Source of the DNA: Anseranas semipalmata
Lineage: Eukaryota > Chordata > Aves > Anseriformes > Anseranatidae
NCBI GenBank assembly: GCA_013399115.1
Contig: VXAA01001407.1
Location: 489,265-553,264, forward strand
DNA: 64,000 bases
Direction: 5' to 3'
Shown here: positions 12,401 through 25,394 of the stretch, piece after piece
How positions within the stretch are numbered: the first letter of the stretch is position 1
Layout: the number at the start of each line of letters is the position of its first letter
Translations under genes and position numbers: made by a program
The notes under the pieces: generated by a model
Databases searched by the model: none
What the model was told of the DNA's origin: nothing
The model's input: only the letters and a program-made list of their open reading frames with translations

Positions 12401-15400
12401 AGGTTGCTGCCTCGCTCCTGCTAAGGGACCTAAAGGGCTTCCCCAGAAGAATGCTTCTGGGACCAGGGATATTTTTTTTTTTTTCCTACAAACACCAGGA
12501 AGTAAACAGTTGCATGGTTTGGTTGTTTCACATTTCAAGAAAAATAAAACCTTTTTTATTTAAATGAAGTTTTATAAGATTCATCCCTGTTCTGAAATAC
12601 ACAGGTCTGTCACTACACAAGATAGAAAAAACATTTACTAATTGAAGTATTTATTGTCCTTACAATGCTGCTGAATTTGATATCAAATCCTTAGTAATCC
12701 CATTATAAGCATGTCCCCCTTCTCATCTTAGAAAGGTATTCCATGTATTGGTTTAGTGTTAACAGAAATATTAAAGCAGCAAGACAGAGGAAAGGTGGTG
12801 CTAATTTCCTATTTATAACACTCGCATTTTGTTCATTTGTAGAACATATTATTTTCAGGCCCATAATGTCTGGCACAGATGTCCCCACGTACAAGGACAC
12901 CGATATTATTGGAGTTAAAAGGTCAACACTGTTCAGAATGAGTTTAACAACAAGGAGAACTCAGTAGGAGAGAGCCACAGAGTTACCATATCTCTTACAA
13001 AATACCCTCTTTTCAGTAAACCTAACACTGAAGTCAAGCTCAGTTTTCAAACATATTTAAATTCTCTGCAGTCTTCTTAAATTTCTGACTTAAGACAGAG
13101 CTAAAGTATTAAGAACGAAGGCTGCAGTTGATTGGCCTGAAGTTTTTGGCAGTAATCATTATTTAGACTTGAACTTTATCTTTAACACATCGGATTTTAA
13201 TAATATGTTGTGCATATGAACTGAAATATTTTTTCCATTCAGGCACTGAAAATTGTTCCTTGTAACAAAATCTGGTGGAAGAGATTCAGAGTAACTACAT
13301 TAAGCCATTTCATTAGTGCATTTAAGTCTAATGAAATCTTTCATCATTAGTTCTCTAGGGGCTTTTGGTATAGAATTTGCTGTGGCTCAAGGTTATTCTT
13401 GTCTTTTCACACATTCGGTCATTCCCTACACATTACACTTGATGGGAGTCTCTGTTATTGGGCAACATTTTACATGCAATGAGTTGGAACGGATTAGGTT
13501 GCATCGCTGTGTGTCCTGTAATAGGAAATGCTTGCATACTGTACCCAGGAACAAAATGAGAATCACCGATGATTTCAAATAATGTGAGCTACCCAACTTC
13601 TCCTTGCATTTGTTGCAAGAGCTTGGCAACTGTTGCTTACTTCTGATGTACTTTTGCAGCCATCATTATATGTTTACCAGGGGCTCTCAGAAAATACCCT
13701 CACCCATAAACAATTCACAAAAAAACACCTTAAGGACAAACCAGTAAAAGCTGCCCAAAAGTGTCAGAAAAGTACGATGACACTTGAAGAGCAAACCAGT
13801 TACAAAAGCAAAGTTTTATTAAATGGGCTTCAGCCAAGCTTAATGTTTATATAAATGCTCCCAGAACATTTTCAAATGTATGAATGTGTTTATTTTCAAT
13901 AGACAAACATTCTTTACTAGACTTTGCCCTCTAGGTTTCCCATCTATTTGTGAAAGTAAAATTAGAAACGAGTAACACCAGAAATGAAATGAGTTCAGCT
14001 ATCCCCATAGTGCTTACCCTCCAAGGTCTTCACAGGTTTAAATGCGAAAAGGATGCAGAAATAACAGATATCATACAGAAAACAAGGAGAATCACAAATA
14101 GCAGGTACAATACATTTTTCAGACTTCTTTGGTCTTCCAGGAAAAGGCATTCTAGTAACTATAGGCGAACAAGTAATCTAGTTATGAAAGATCGATGCCT
14201 ACTTAACTTTTATTCATGCTTGCCAGTTGTTCCTGAACGGATATGGTTTTATCAAATGCATTTGCTCATCTGAGCACTGAATAATTCAAATTCAGCAACA
14301 AACAACTTCTGTGAGGATTTTTGCATTAGTAATTTACATAGAATAGGCTGTTTCAAGTGCAGAATTTTAAAAATATGAGCTGCCTTGGCTTAAATGCACG
14401 TCTCCTAATGTAATTGCTGCTCCCTACCTAGGGGAATGCAGAGGCTGACTTCCCATAGGATTCTTAGTGACTATAAAATCATAAATTGCTCTGCAAGAAT
14501 ACTGTGTAAAAGTAATGTCAAACCCACTCTCTTGGTGAACATTGCAGGCAGTGAACATTTTGGTTATTGTTTCCTGAATGTGAACACAGCCCCAGGGTAA
14601 TTAGCTTAAGCTGAATTAACATTTCTAAGCTCCTCCCCATACTGTATTCTCCCACTGTATTTGTGGTTGGTCTTTTCTTTTATTTTTTAATATAAAATAT
14701 GTAGGCAAAAGGCACATACGCTGGCTTCAGCACAGCACTGTGACCTTGCTGCTGCTTTGGAAGCCTACGTGTAGTGATGGCAGCTGACCCGAGGTCTGCA
14801 GGGATGGCCTGGGAGATGGTGCCCTGAGGTGCTGGGGAAGCAGGAGATGGGGATTAACACGGAAAGGGGAGAAACAGCTGAAGTGCCTTGACTTGTATAA
14901 GGTATTAATAGTAATTTGAGACTCAGAGTGTGTCTGGAAAATACAGCTAATCAGTCTGGCCCTTTAAAATATGCTCATATCAAGACAATCTAAAATGTAT
15001 ATTTAAATGTAGGCCTGAAAAGGGAAGGGAGCATTGCTTTCCTGACCCAGAACTAACACAGGTTACCACTGCCATGTGATCAGCAAGAGATGGCACAAAG
15101 TGCAGATGGTTTTGGATGCTGTTTTTCTGATAGGGACCATGAGTCTCACAAGGAGGTTAGCTACATAACTGATTCGAAGTATAAACTCTCTAATATCTAT
15201 ACTGCTGCACAAGGGCTATGTTGCTCTAACTCAAGGTGGAACCATTTCACGATTGAACTTTCAAGAACAGCTTTCTGCAAAGCATTCATGTGGTACTGGA
15301 AGACTGGACACAGGATAAGGAAGATAAGCATATCATTAAATGCAAAGTTTTCAAGCATGCTGACCTCCTAGGCCACCCCCAGTTGTCCCTCTGTTCCTCA

Positions 15401-17461
15401 GCACATCTCAACAAACAAAACAAAAACTAATTTCCAGCTACAGAAAAGGATTCTGAATAGCTAAACAGCGTAGGATTTTGGAGCTCCAGCCTCTAATTTG
15501 TTCAACTTCTCTTGGGTGAAATGGTCTAATATACAGTACTTCTAGAAACAAGGTAAATAGCTGTAGCTAGAATAAAGATGATATCTATATTTTCAGGACT
15601 AATGCTATGCTAGGATGAACAGATGTAGCATCAGAGTTCATTTGTGTTCTGCCAAAGAACATAACCCTTAGTACAAAGGTTTGTGCTCAAATCGGGCTAA
15701 AGCATGATATTTCTTGTACATCCTAAACAGTCTTGACTATATATTTTCACAATTCTGTTTTTACTTACATCTGTTAGCAGGGTATGACGAGTTGCACAAA
15801 GGACACGGAAAAAAAAGCAAAGGAAAACAAAATGATTTTTGAAAGGGACTGAAATACCCCTGTTCTGAATGAAAGACAAATATAAAACACAGTTCCCATT
15901 TTGTCAGAATTGGTTGCTGTTTCCCTAACCTGGTGAATTCCCCATTATCAAATCACAGCAAACCTTTAGTCAGTTCTTCACTCTCTGCATCTTGTTGAGG
16001 CAGAACCCAACTATTTTTTACTTGGTTTCAAAGCCAAGCAATTTGAAAGTAACTAGACACAAATGAGATCACAGATAATTAAATAATAATATATGGCATT
16101 GTCTTCCAGACATCGTCTGACAAGTTAAACTGCTTTTCTAAAGAAGCTGAAGATAGAAGACAATAGAGCTGTAGTTCACTGCACAAGGAAAGCCACAAAT
16201 ATTATTATTTTGCAGCAGCTGGTTAAAAGTGTTTTTTTCCAGTTAAAAAATAATAATTTTTGCAGACCTTGTCATTCATGGCTCTGAATTATACAAGGAT
16301 CCACAGGGCTAAAATCAGCGATACTGGAAAGAAATAACCATATTGCCTATGGTTGCTCGCTTCTCTATTGTTGGCCTATTAAGCTTACAATAACCTTTGG
16401 ATATTAAACTGGCTTCTGTTACACTACTTCATTATGCTCAACAAGTTGTTAACACTACAAGGTAGCTCTTTGTTGTATTCATCCTAGGGAGCTGCCAGAC
16501 CACTGCAAACTCAAGTCTGAGAAACGCTTTTCTATTTAGCTTAAATTGCATTGTGCAGAACACGCACCAGGTACAACCCATCCACAGAAATGTCTAAGGC
16601 AGAGCATGAGATGTAAAAACATCAGAAGTATGATCAAGGCTCATTAAGAAGTCTCACTTAGTTGTTTCCACTTTACGCCAGACTTTAACTTACTAATTTA
16701 ATATATGCTGTATCCCCCATCTTAATTAAGACACGTCAGGTAATACTACAACTAACAACATCCTATTTAACCTTTTGATTTGGGACAAAAGAAATAGGTT
16801 TTTATTAGATCAACTACTGAAGCAGTTCATCGGGGACCTGTGGAAGGTCAAAACAACATCGCGTTGCTACTTATTTAACCTCACACAATGACTTCAGCCA
16901 GAACCTCCTTCACTTTCTTTCCTCGTCTCAGTAATATGTGCATTCTTAAATAACGGTCAGTAGAGACAAAAAAAAATTGTTTTTGCTTCATAAAACCAAT
17001 CATAGGTAAGAGGTTTAATTCAGTTATACACCTTCACAGCTTCATGCTGCTACCAAGGCCAAATAGCCAAACCTAGAGAGCATCTCAGCTGTTCAAAGCA
17101 AATGAAAATAGTTGCATGGTTCCAACTGACAAAATAAAGCAGCTCTCCTGTTGCAGACACAGGAATTACAGCAGGAAAAACATCTGAAAGGAAAAGGCCA
17201 TTGACCTTAATAGTAATATTTACATTTCCAAAATGAGTGATAAGACTATTTCAGAAATCCCGAACATTTTCCATGTTGTTTTCTACCAGAGAGCTGACTG
17301 GTAAATTCTCCTGCCATTTAATAATGAAAAAGAGAAGCTGGATGTCACTGCTGTGAAGCTGTTTGTAAGCACTACATTCTGAACTCACACCACACCACCA
17401 TTACACGATGAGACAACTACAAAAACAAGACATCACTCCCGCAAAAATCAACTGAAAAACA
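9467..17461. other. Intronic sequence, no gene seen
   Basis: Eight kilobases of AT-rich, mostly single-copy sequence. A perfect E2F-type site (GGCGGGAAA, 10645-10653) lies in a stretch somewhat richer in CpG than its surroundings (about 10460-10660). The overlapping frames at 11323-11667 and the 107-codon frame at 13950-14273 show no family features. There is no CR1 copy in this block. Confidence 0.65.
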
Positions 17462-17520
17462 TATGAGGCCAAATTCTGCACCGATTTACACCATGAGACA
17501 TTGAAGTGAGTGGAAGCGCA
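17462..17520. mobile_element. Half of a palindromic MITE-like element
   Basis: The stretch contains GGCCAAATTCTGCACCGATTTACACC, and then CATTGAAGTGAGTGG, resembling one arm and the centre of a palindromic archosaur/turtle element that I recall as GGCC-AATTCTGC, GATTTACACC, then a TTGAAGTCAATGG centre. The other arm is missing or decayed. A candidate relative lies at 37119-37186. Confidence 0.4.
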
Positions 17521-18524
17521 TGGACTGCTAGGTCACCGCAGCTTTTGGCCTGCCGTCTCTGCAGGGGCTCTGGATGTAACCTATACAGGATGATATAAGT
17601 GTCTGCCTACAGCTGCACTTCTAGTGGGTGTAGCCTCCAAAAGCGAAGGGATAGAAGACTATAAACACAAGGGTGTTGCTATAGTCTGTGCAAGCTGCTA
17701 TGAAAAGCATTGTAAAACTTTGCACAGATAGCATTAGAACAAGGGCACCTCACTTCCCATGTCAATGCCATCACATCGGAAAAAAAGAACAGTTACAAAT
17801 GTAGCTCAAAACTGCAATTTTTGCAACTGGAAGCATACTCAAAGATTTGTTGTTTTACAATGGTGGAGAAACACATGGGATTTCGACTCGCGGAGAACAG
17901 CCTTTTCCTATAAATCACAGAGAGTAATCTGAAACCTAGAAACAGCACAGGGGCTCACATTTATGGATTTAAAACAGATGAAGAGCAAGCATGCTCTTAA
18001 CCCTTTCCCCATACTTTTTTCCAAGTCCAAAATGAACATGTAAGAACTGAACAGAAATTAACTGGGTAAAAATCATGATTAATAAAGCTCTGAGAACACA
18101 CCTAAAACTGCAGCCTTTGACTGACTTCCCCAAGGATACAAGCAAAGAATTGTCCTAAAGCAAAGCACTGTAAAACAGTGAGAGCATAATCCACTATTCG
18201 GACTGTTCTTTCATCGACTTTTATTTAAGCAGTTTATCTTGTTGAGATTAGGATCTCTCTTATACAGCAAGACCTGGCAAACACAGGCCTATGGTTTTGA
18301 ATGTCAGGCTATATTTCACTGGGAAAGAAGTACCTAGCAGCCTTTCGTCTCACCATAAGGTTATAAACTACTTAATCAGGCAATAGGAGAACTAATGCTA
18401 ACACATTAGCAATAGTTTCTCTTTAGAAATATGTAAGAGCTATAAAGAGGGTTTATTTGTTGTCTTTTAAGATCCCCAACCATTTCCCTACCATTTTAGC
18501 CTCTCTTGTGGCTCATTGGCAAAA

Positions 18525-18548
18525 ATATATATATATATGTAGAGAGAG
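18525..18548. repeat. (AT)n followed by (AG)n microsatellite
   Basis: About seven AT units, then GTAGAGAGAG. A simple replication-slippage repeat. Confidence 0.85.
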
Positions 18549-21500
18549 TATAGCCTGTTCCAACTGGAATCTTAAGATGCAGCCTTTTTTATTTTTTCTT
18601 TTGAAAACGTAAAAGAATGGGCTGGAATATCAGCATTACCAAGAGGCATTAGTCTATACCTTGTCAGGGTCAGAGTTCCCGTCCTTCCAGAAATTCACTC
18701 CCATGTATGACACAATGGTATGATTAAACACAGAAATCAGCCAGGATTGAAATAAAGTATGATGGTACGTCATGTTAAATCTCTACACCAGTATAATATC
18801 TTAGAGGAGATCTTAAACCAACCAACCCAGGACAGCTGAAAGGAGAAGAGGAAGGATAATTTTGAGCTTACTACAGCATCACTCATCCGCACATACAATA
18901 ATTGCCCGTGGTGATCCAGCCTCTGTCCCTTTACCAGCTGCAGCTCAGTGAAGGGGTACTTGTGTCCATGTCTCTTGATGAAAAGCTAGGGTGGAGGGTG
19001 CTTCTGTACTTAAGTGAAAAGATTGCAATTCAAAGGAAAAATGTCTCTAAAGTGGCAAACATGGGTAGCTGAATCATTTTCAAATGAAGAAGCTACCTAG
19101 CTTCCAAGGTTGGGACATAAAGTTTTGAAAATCTCATAAGGTGCCTAAATAATGGTCACAATCTGACCTATTCCACGCTTAGCTAGATGTACAAATTGCA
19201 CGAGAATGAAGAAGAAACGCTTTGCAGCTTGAAAGCTGCTAAAAATAGAGGCTGTATCACATTATGTGTGCAACATGACTAGCTAGATAACCCTTCTTCA
19301 AAGCACCTCCTGTGCAAAAGTTTCTGCCTAAATGTAAAAAGTCACTTTGCAGCCCCTATCTCACCATGCTGGTGAATGACACTACATGCACGAGCAGTCA
19401 TGGGGCGAACACGTGCCTCAACTTGCACACTTGCTTTGCATATCGAGGGATCAGTAGAAACTTGAAAAAATTTGTACATATAAGAAAACTTTTACAGACC
19501 AGAAAATATAGATCACTTATTGAGCAGAACCCTAGATATGCACTTATTAACTGGGTTCGTATTTTTTGTGTTGAAAATTTGACCTGGAACACATGAGTTC
19601 TCCTGTTCAATCTAATAGTTACAGAATATGCTGTGTTATTACTATTGCAAAAAGACAGGGGAAATTTTATGAGCTGATATGCTGGAGACAGAAACTGGCT
19701 GGGACTAACAGCTCTGGTATGTGAGCTCCGTTTCTGTCTGTGGCTTCAAAACACATGCGCAGCTCAACAACTTATTTTTTGGCCTGAAGAAATTATTCTC
19801 TCCTAAGTTAGATACAGAGAACAGTATTTTAATTATTTTCTCTTCTCCAGCTCCTCTCCCTCTCAACTCAGAAACCGTTAACAAGCCCGTGTACCTTACA
19901 ACTTAAGTTCTGCTACACGGAAAAAAATGTTTTGCTTAATATTCCTATCTCCTTGGGTAAATAGGTGATGATGTTTACAAAATGATTTACAGTCAAGCAC
20001 TTTGTTAAAATTATCAGTCCACTTCATAACTTCACAGTTTCACAACACACATTTCTGCAAAGCAAAATTTCCTCAATAAGGGCTGAACCTCAGCTCAACT
20101 ATGCTCAATGTAGCCAGTAGGAATTAGGCAGTTTTAGGTGGGCTCTATTTATTCTAGAAATATTTTTTTTTCAATAGTATTGATACAGTCAAGGAAACCG
20201 ATATTCAAAGAACTAATACAACCATGCATTTTTCCTGGCAGTATCAGCAAAAGGCCACAGAGAGAGTTAAATGGAAATGAAAGCTAAGCTACCTACTACG
20301 GTCCAGGATGGACAACACTCAACGGAATATATCAGGAGTGGAAGTAAGAGGGGCTCAGCATTGCCACCCTTTGTGTCCTACCGGCCCTGAGAATCAGGAG
20401 ATTCCCACGTCAAGGTTATCACGATACCACAAAACACATGGCAAATGTCACCTAGGAAAGCAGAGAGAGGTCTTGTTTGGCATTAAGGCGACTGTGATAA
20501 TTTCCTTCTTTGGGGTGCAAGATAAGGCACGCGTACAACTCTCAGTGTTTCACCTGCAGGAGATGTAGAATCAGCTGCAGTTAGCCAAACCCTCAGCTAC
20601 CTGAGAATTTCAGCCTCTAGCACTGCTTAGTAACACCGGATTTTTTAAACATACTAAATAAGTTCCCAAAGATGCAGACAGAGAACTAACACAGAACAGT
20701 GAGGCAAATCCTACTTATTACCCATCTGCCTCAGAGTTGCCTCATACCTTTAAAATTCTGGTCTTTAATTCAAACAGAAACAACTCCACTTAATGTCAGA
20801 CCAAACCAGAAACAAATAGACTTTTCATACTTCATATTTGTAGAAAGGCTCGCATATCTTTTCTTCATACTATTTCTTCTGTTTGCAAGCCAAGACCTAA
20901 ATCACCAATGATAAAATGCCACAACAAAGAACATTTTCACAGAATCTCCAGCTTGAATTAGAAGCAGGAAAACAAACAAACAGAAAAATCAGCACAAACT
21001 CTTCTCCCACAAGACTTTCACAACCCACTTTGAAAACTCATGAGATTTGGATGAGTCTGAGAGACTCCATATGATGCAATCTTAACTCAAATCTCTGAAT
21101 GTTTATCTACTATTAATTTTATTGAGAAGACTAAGATGATATTGCTTACTAGAATGGACTATCAAAATATACACAAAACAACTGGTATTTTTTTGTCTGG
21201 TAAGCAGACAGCCTCTGCCTAGATCTAAGATTTTATTTTCCTTCTGCATTATGGGATGTCCTGAGATGTTTTATCCTCCACAGTAGGCTGTCCTTATGCC
21301 TCTAGCTGCTGCTTCCCAAGGAAATGTTAATACTAAGCTACTAGGACAATGATCTGGTTGCCATCAGGCCCAGTATAAAGGCCACAAAATCCTAAATGAT
21401 TTTTCATTTTAGAATATTTTCCTGAATCTGGGTTGATGCGAATACTATTACCGTACGCATTACTGACCAGCAACTGCAGGGTCATTAACAATTCTTGCAG

Positions 21501-21748
21501 CTTAAGATTCACATTCGGATAAAATTGAAGTGCTAATGGGCTAAAGACTGCTTTCCAGAGTACCAAGAGCTGTCCCAAAGCTTAGTTTTATTCCTATGCT
21601 TAAAAGTATTAAAGCAAAGCACTGTAAAAGTTCACTTTCAGTTACAACAGTGCGCATTTCTTAAAGAATTATAGCTGCACCACAAATTAAACTGTATCCA
21701 AACTATATTTGGACGTGCCCTTAACCTTTTTGACTTGCAAAATAAATA

Positions 21749-21797
21749 TAAGTAATAATAGTAAGGCTAAATAATAAGTAATAATAGTAAGGCTAAA
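21749..21797. repeat. 26-bp tandem duplication
   Basis: TAAGTAATAATAGTAAGGCTAAA occurs at 21749-21771 and again, identical, at 21775-21797. The absence of differences between the copies points to a recent duplication. Confidence 0.92.
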
Positions 21798-21984
21798 ATT
21801 AACTTAGTTTTCAAAAGAAATGCTTAGTTGTTCATTATTTTGAATTTCATAAATATGAATTTCTAGAGAAAAATGGAATCTCATTTCCTTTCATGTTAAA
21901 AAGTGCACCACAAAATGATTCATCAGTAGCACAATCCTCACAGTTTTAACAGCAAATTAGCTTTATTTTCTTCCCCTATGTGAG

Positions 21985-22056
21985 TGTATATATGTATACA
22001 TACATATATATAGATATACATATAATACATATATATGTGTATATCTATATATATAT
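21985..22056. repeat. Complex (TA)/(TATACA) microsatellite, self-complementary
   Basis: Seventy-two bases of almost only TATATA, TATACA and TATATG words. The tract is largely its own reverse complement and could form a long imperfect hairpin or cruciform. It is followed by two poly-T runs within 200 bases. Confidence 0.9.
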
Positions 22057-22230
22057 CGTTGCTTGATTATTGCTGGAGTGTTTCTACTGAACTACAGGTT
22101 TAGTTCACCTTTTTTTTTTTTTTCAGCTAAGGAGAATATTAAAGCAATTGTTTTTAAGGGGAAAAGAAATGGAATACAAAATGGAGGAAACATTATATAC
22201 TGCAAAGAAGGTCAGGCGCTTTCAAGTTAG

Positions 22231-22247
22231 TTTTTTTTTTTTTTTTT
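22231..22247. repeat. Poly-T run
   Basis: Seventeen consecutive T bases. A similar run of 14 lies at 22110-22123. Neither could be tied to a retroelement tail. Confidence 0.9.
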
Positions 22248-23076
22248 GCAACAATTTTATATACAGGAGCAATGTATAAATATCTAAGTGGTTTTTCACT
22301 TAAAAGCAAAGCAGGTAGACATCTAGTTCAAAGGCCCAGAAGACAGAATTCCATGCATCCTGTTCAGTCAGTGGAAAGCAGCTGGCTTTTCCAGTGGCAA
22401 TTCAGAGAATTTAAGTGAGATACCTAAAACAAATGGTATGAACCACCAGAATAAAAAACCTGCGCTCCTATGGGTTACTCATATATGCTGCTCGGTAACT
22501 ATGACAGCCGTAAATTAAAACATGTGGATTATATAATAACAAGCAGTTATTGGGTTTTTGTAATGTAGCCTCACCTAAGTAAATAATTGGCAATGAGGAC
22601 TGAGCAAGAGAACTTTTGACCTGAAAATATGTAATTTTTGTCTGAATTCAACAAGACCATATTCTCTCTTTTCTCATGACTTTATTCACAATGGCAATGA
22701 TTTATTTTATTAAAAAAAAAAGTGCTTAAAGAAGATTGAACACTTCTTGAAAACTCAAGAAAGGTATCCGGCATGGTCGTATCTATATTTACAGAGGTAA
22801 AATGACAACATAGATGTTGGCATTACCAGTGCTCAAATCCATATTCGGGAAACATCAAATGAACTTTCAATGAAAAAGAATGCTGAGATGCCTTATGCTT
22901 TTTTTTCCCCCCCATATCCCAAAGGGAAGTGTTCATCCATGCATTCACACCAGCTCTTGAAGAGAAGATAAAAGGCAGAGAGGTAATACAAAAGAATATG
23001 CTTTAAAATTATTTCTCAACTTCATCCCTTGCAGGAGAGCTGATTTTTCATAAGGGTTAGCACAGATCTGTGATAG

Positions 23077-23142
23077 GGTAAAATCTTGGCCTACTGAAGT
23101 CAATAAAAGTTTTGCTATCGATCTCAGTGGGTTGGAATTTCT
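23077..23142. mobile_element. Short palindromic MITE-like relic
   Basis: The left arm AAATCTTGGCCTACTGAAGTCAATA and the right arm GATCTCAGTGGGTTGGAATTT are imperfect reverse complements around AAAGTTTTGCTATC. This resembles the archosaur/turtle palindrome that I recall as TTGACTTCAATGG flanking GTTTTGCC. The family name is not assigned. Confidence 0.5.
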
Positions 23143-25394
23143 TCTATTATCTTTAGATACCTGGATGGCTGCCTGAACATCTGCAGAGGCTGTCTCTAAA
23201 AAGTCAAAGTGCGATTTCTTAGAAATACTCAGAGCTGTTGGTGAAGGTAATCTCATCCTGGTACAAAACCCTCAAAAATCAGGTGTTCATTAGAAGTTGT
23301 GCCTGACTCATTTGATAGATTTTTTTTATTGAGATCTCTCATTGGAGCAAACAAAAAACTGAATACTTTCTTGCTTCACATAAACACTTTTCCAGACCCC
23401 TGTCAAAATGTGGTATATTATGCAATTTGTCTGAGGTTACACAGGAAGACTGTGGCAAAGCCAAAAGCTGAGTCCCACGAAATTATCTGAACACCTTTTT
23501 TCCTTTTTTTTTTCTTTTTTTTTTTGAAACATCAGTCAAGAACGAGAGCAGGGAGAACAAAAAGAGGGAGAGATGGATACTAGTGAACTAATATTTTTCT
23601 AGTGCTATATTTCCTACCAATAAAATGTATTAGTGTAAAGTGCAAAGAAAACATTGTACACACATATGTGCACAAACATATAACAGGCAATTCCCAGTTT
23701 ATGATCAGATATATACAATACTCAGCCATAAAATATCCAGCCATCTCTCCTTATAAAGGCACTTCACAAGCCTTTTATTCCATGAAGACGGAAAGAATAA
23801 GTGGTGGTGTGCAGAGAAGAAAGCCCTTGTGTATGCTTAGAGCCAAAGTGCACAAGCCAAGTGTACCGCTGAACCTGCTCTCACAGCACGGATTTTCTCA
23901 TTCTCCAACTCTCCTGCTTTTCCTGTGCCCATGAATGGCAACACTTGTGTTACCAGTTAGAGTGTAGTGACAAAATACGAATTCAAAATCTGTGTTAAAA
24001 CAAAAAAGAGAATTAAGATAGATTTTTGTACAGCTGCTAATTTTCTCTCCTATTAGCACCTCTATTGCTCACTTTTTGTATTTAATGTAGTTTTCTTAAC
24101 TAAGCTTTGCAATTCTACAGATTTCCCTTTAAATTTGCTGTTCCGTGCAAAAAATAAAAGCATTTTCAAAAAAAAGACTTTGTTTTCATAAAAACAGGGA
24201 CTTTGGCAGGAATACAGCCTCAATAGGCTCACCGATGTTAAAAATAAATGAATGGTATAGTCTAAGCTCATTAGTCCAAAGCAGAGTGGACTGGTATATA
24301 GGTGAAACCGTTCAGCCACATGCTCTTGCTATGTCGATGTCCATGGAGACTTCACAGTACCTGCCTGCCTCAAGGGTATACGACCTGAAGAACATTTTCA
24401 TTTTTTAATATTTCACTTTATCTACAGTCACTTCAAACAACCTGTGTTCCACTGAGCTAATACGGATGAGTAATGTGACAAAACATTTTCAGAAACATAG
24501 CAAGAAACACCCAGCCTTGCTACAGGACAAGTTCAAGGTTTTAGCAGGATGCAACCCCCCTGCATACCCTTCCACACCCCTAAATCGCCTTTCCCCCAGA
24601 CTGTGCCATGCACTTGCTTAATGTAGCAAAAAGAATTACAACAACAACAGCAACAAAATACACTAATTTTTAAACTTTGACATTAAACTCAACCATTTAT
24701 GTTCAAGGCACTCAAGAAAGATCACACTGAGAGAAAAAAAATGTTTGCTGTGAAGACTGAAGAACATAAAATTACAAACTTTTGTGAATTGCCATACTGT
24801 CAGCATGCGGGAATCAGACACACAGCGGGCTCAAAACTGTGGGATGTATTTCTGCCTTCAAAAAAAAAAAAAGTGTTTCCACTATTTAAAGCATTAGGGC
24901 AAAGTCAGATTTTTCTTTCAATTACTTCTTCATGTGACACTACAAATCAGTTGTCTTTAGGAGCTGGGACTTAAACCAGTAAAATGACCCAAAATAGGCA
25001 TGGTAAGATTTGCCATAAAAAGGCATGAGAGTTGATCCATGTTAAAGATAGAAAAACAGATCCCAAACTATCCTTTAGCTATGCATTTAGCACTGGCTAA
25101 GAAAAAGCAGGGTTAAAGCAAGGGGTTGCATACAGGTGACTTCACTGCTCTCTCTGTTAAAACACAGCTCATTCCATATGGTGCTGGACATGTCGTGTTG
25201 AACTTTTAGCTTCTGCTCCTTTGGTCTGCTTTGTTACTTAAATATGTCATTCAAATTTCCCATCGAGTTGCACACATGAAAGCTTGATGCATTTAAATGA
25301 GAGAAAGTCACTCCAGGAGTCAGAAATGAAAGACATTCTAATTTAACTAAAAAGATCCTAATCTCGCCATTGTAATTATTTTGCTATGGATATA
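23143..25394. other. Intronic sequence, no gene seen
   Basis: AT-rich sequence with a T/C tract at 23496-23525, a (CAA)n tract at 24639-24657 and a poly-A run near 24860-24872. No exon, RNA gene or identifiable transposon. Confidence 0.65.
24639..24657. repeat. (CAA)n microsatellite
   Basis: About six ACA/CAA units with one GCA interruption. Confidence 0.85.

Larger units (their letters stand above)
17521..23076. other. Intronic sequence, no gene seen
   Basis: AT-rich intron with simple repeats at 18525-18548, 21749-21797 and 21985-22056, and T runs at 22110-22123 and 22231-22247. A short stretch at 19124-19160 (TTTTGAAAATCTCATAAGGTGCCTAAATA) looks like an end of the same MITE-like class as 5424-5505. 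No exon or RNA gene is recognisable. Confidence 0.65.

Noticed and set aside
22110..22126. T14 followed by CAG as a plus-strand splice acceptor
   Set aside because: Poly-T then CAG arises easily by chance; no open frame or donor follows.
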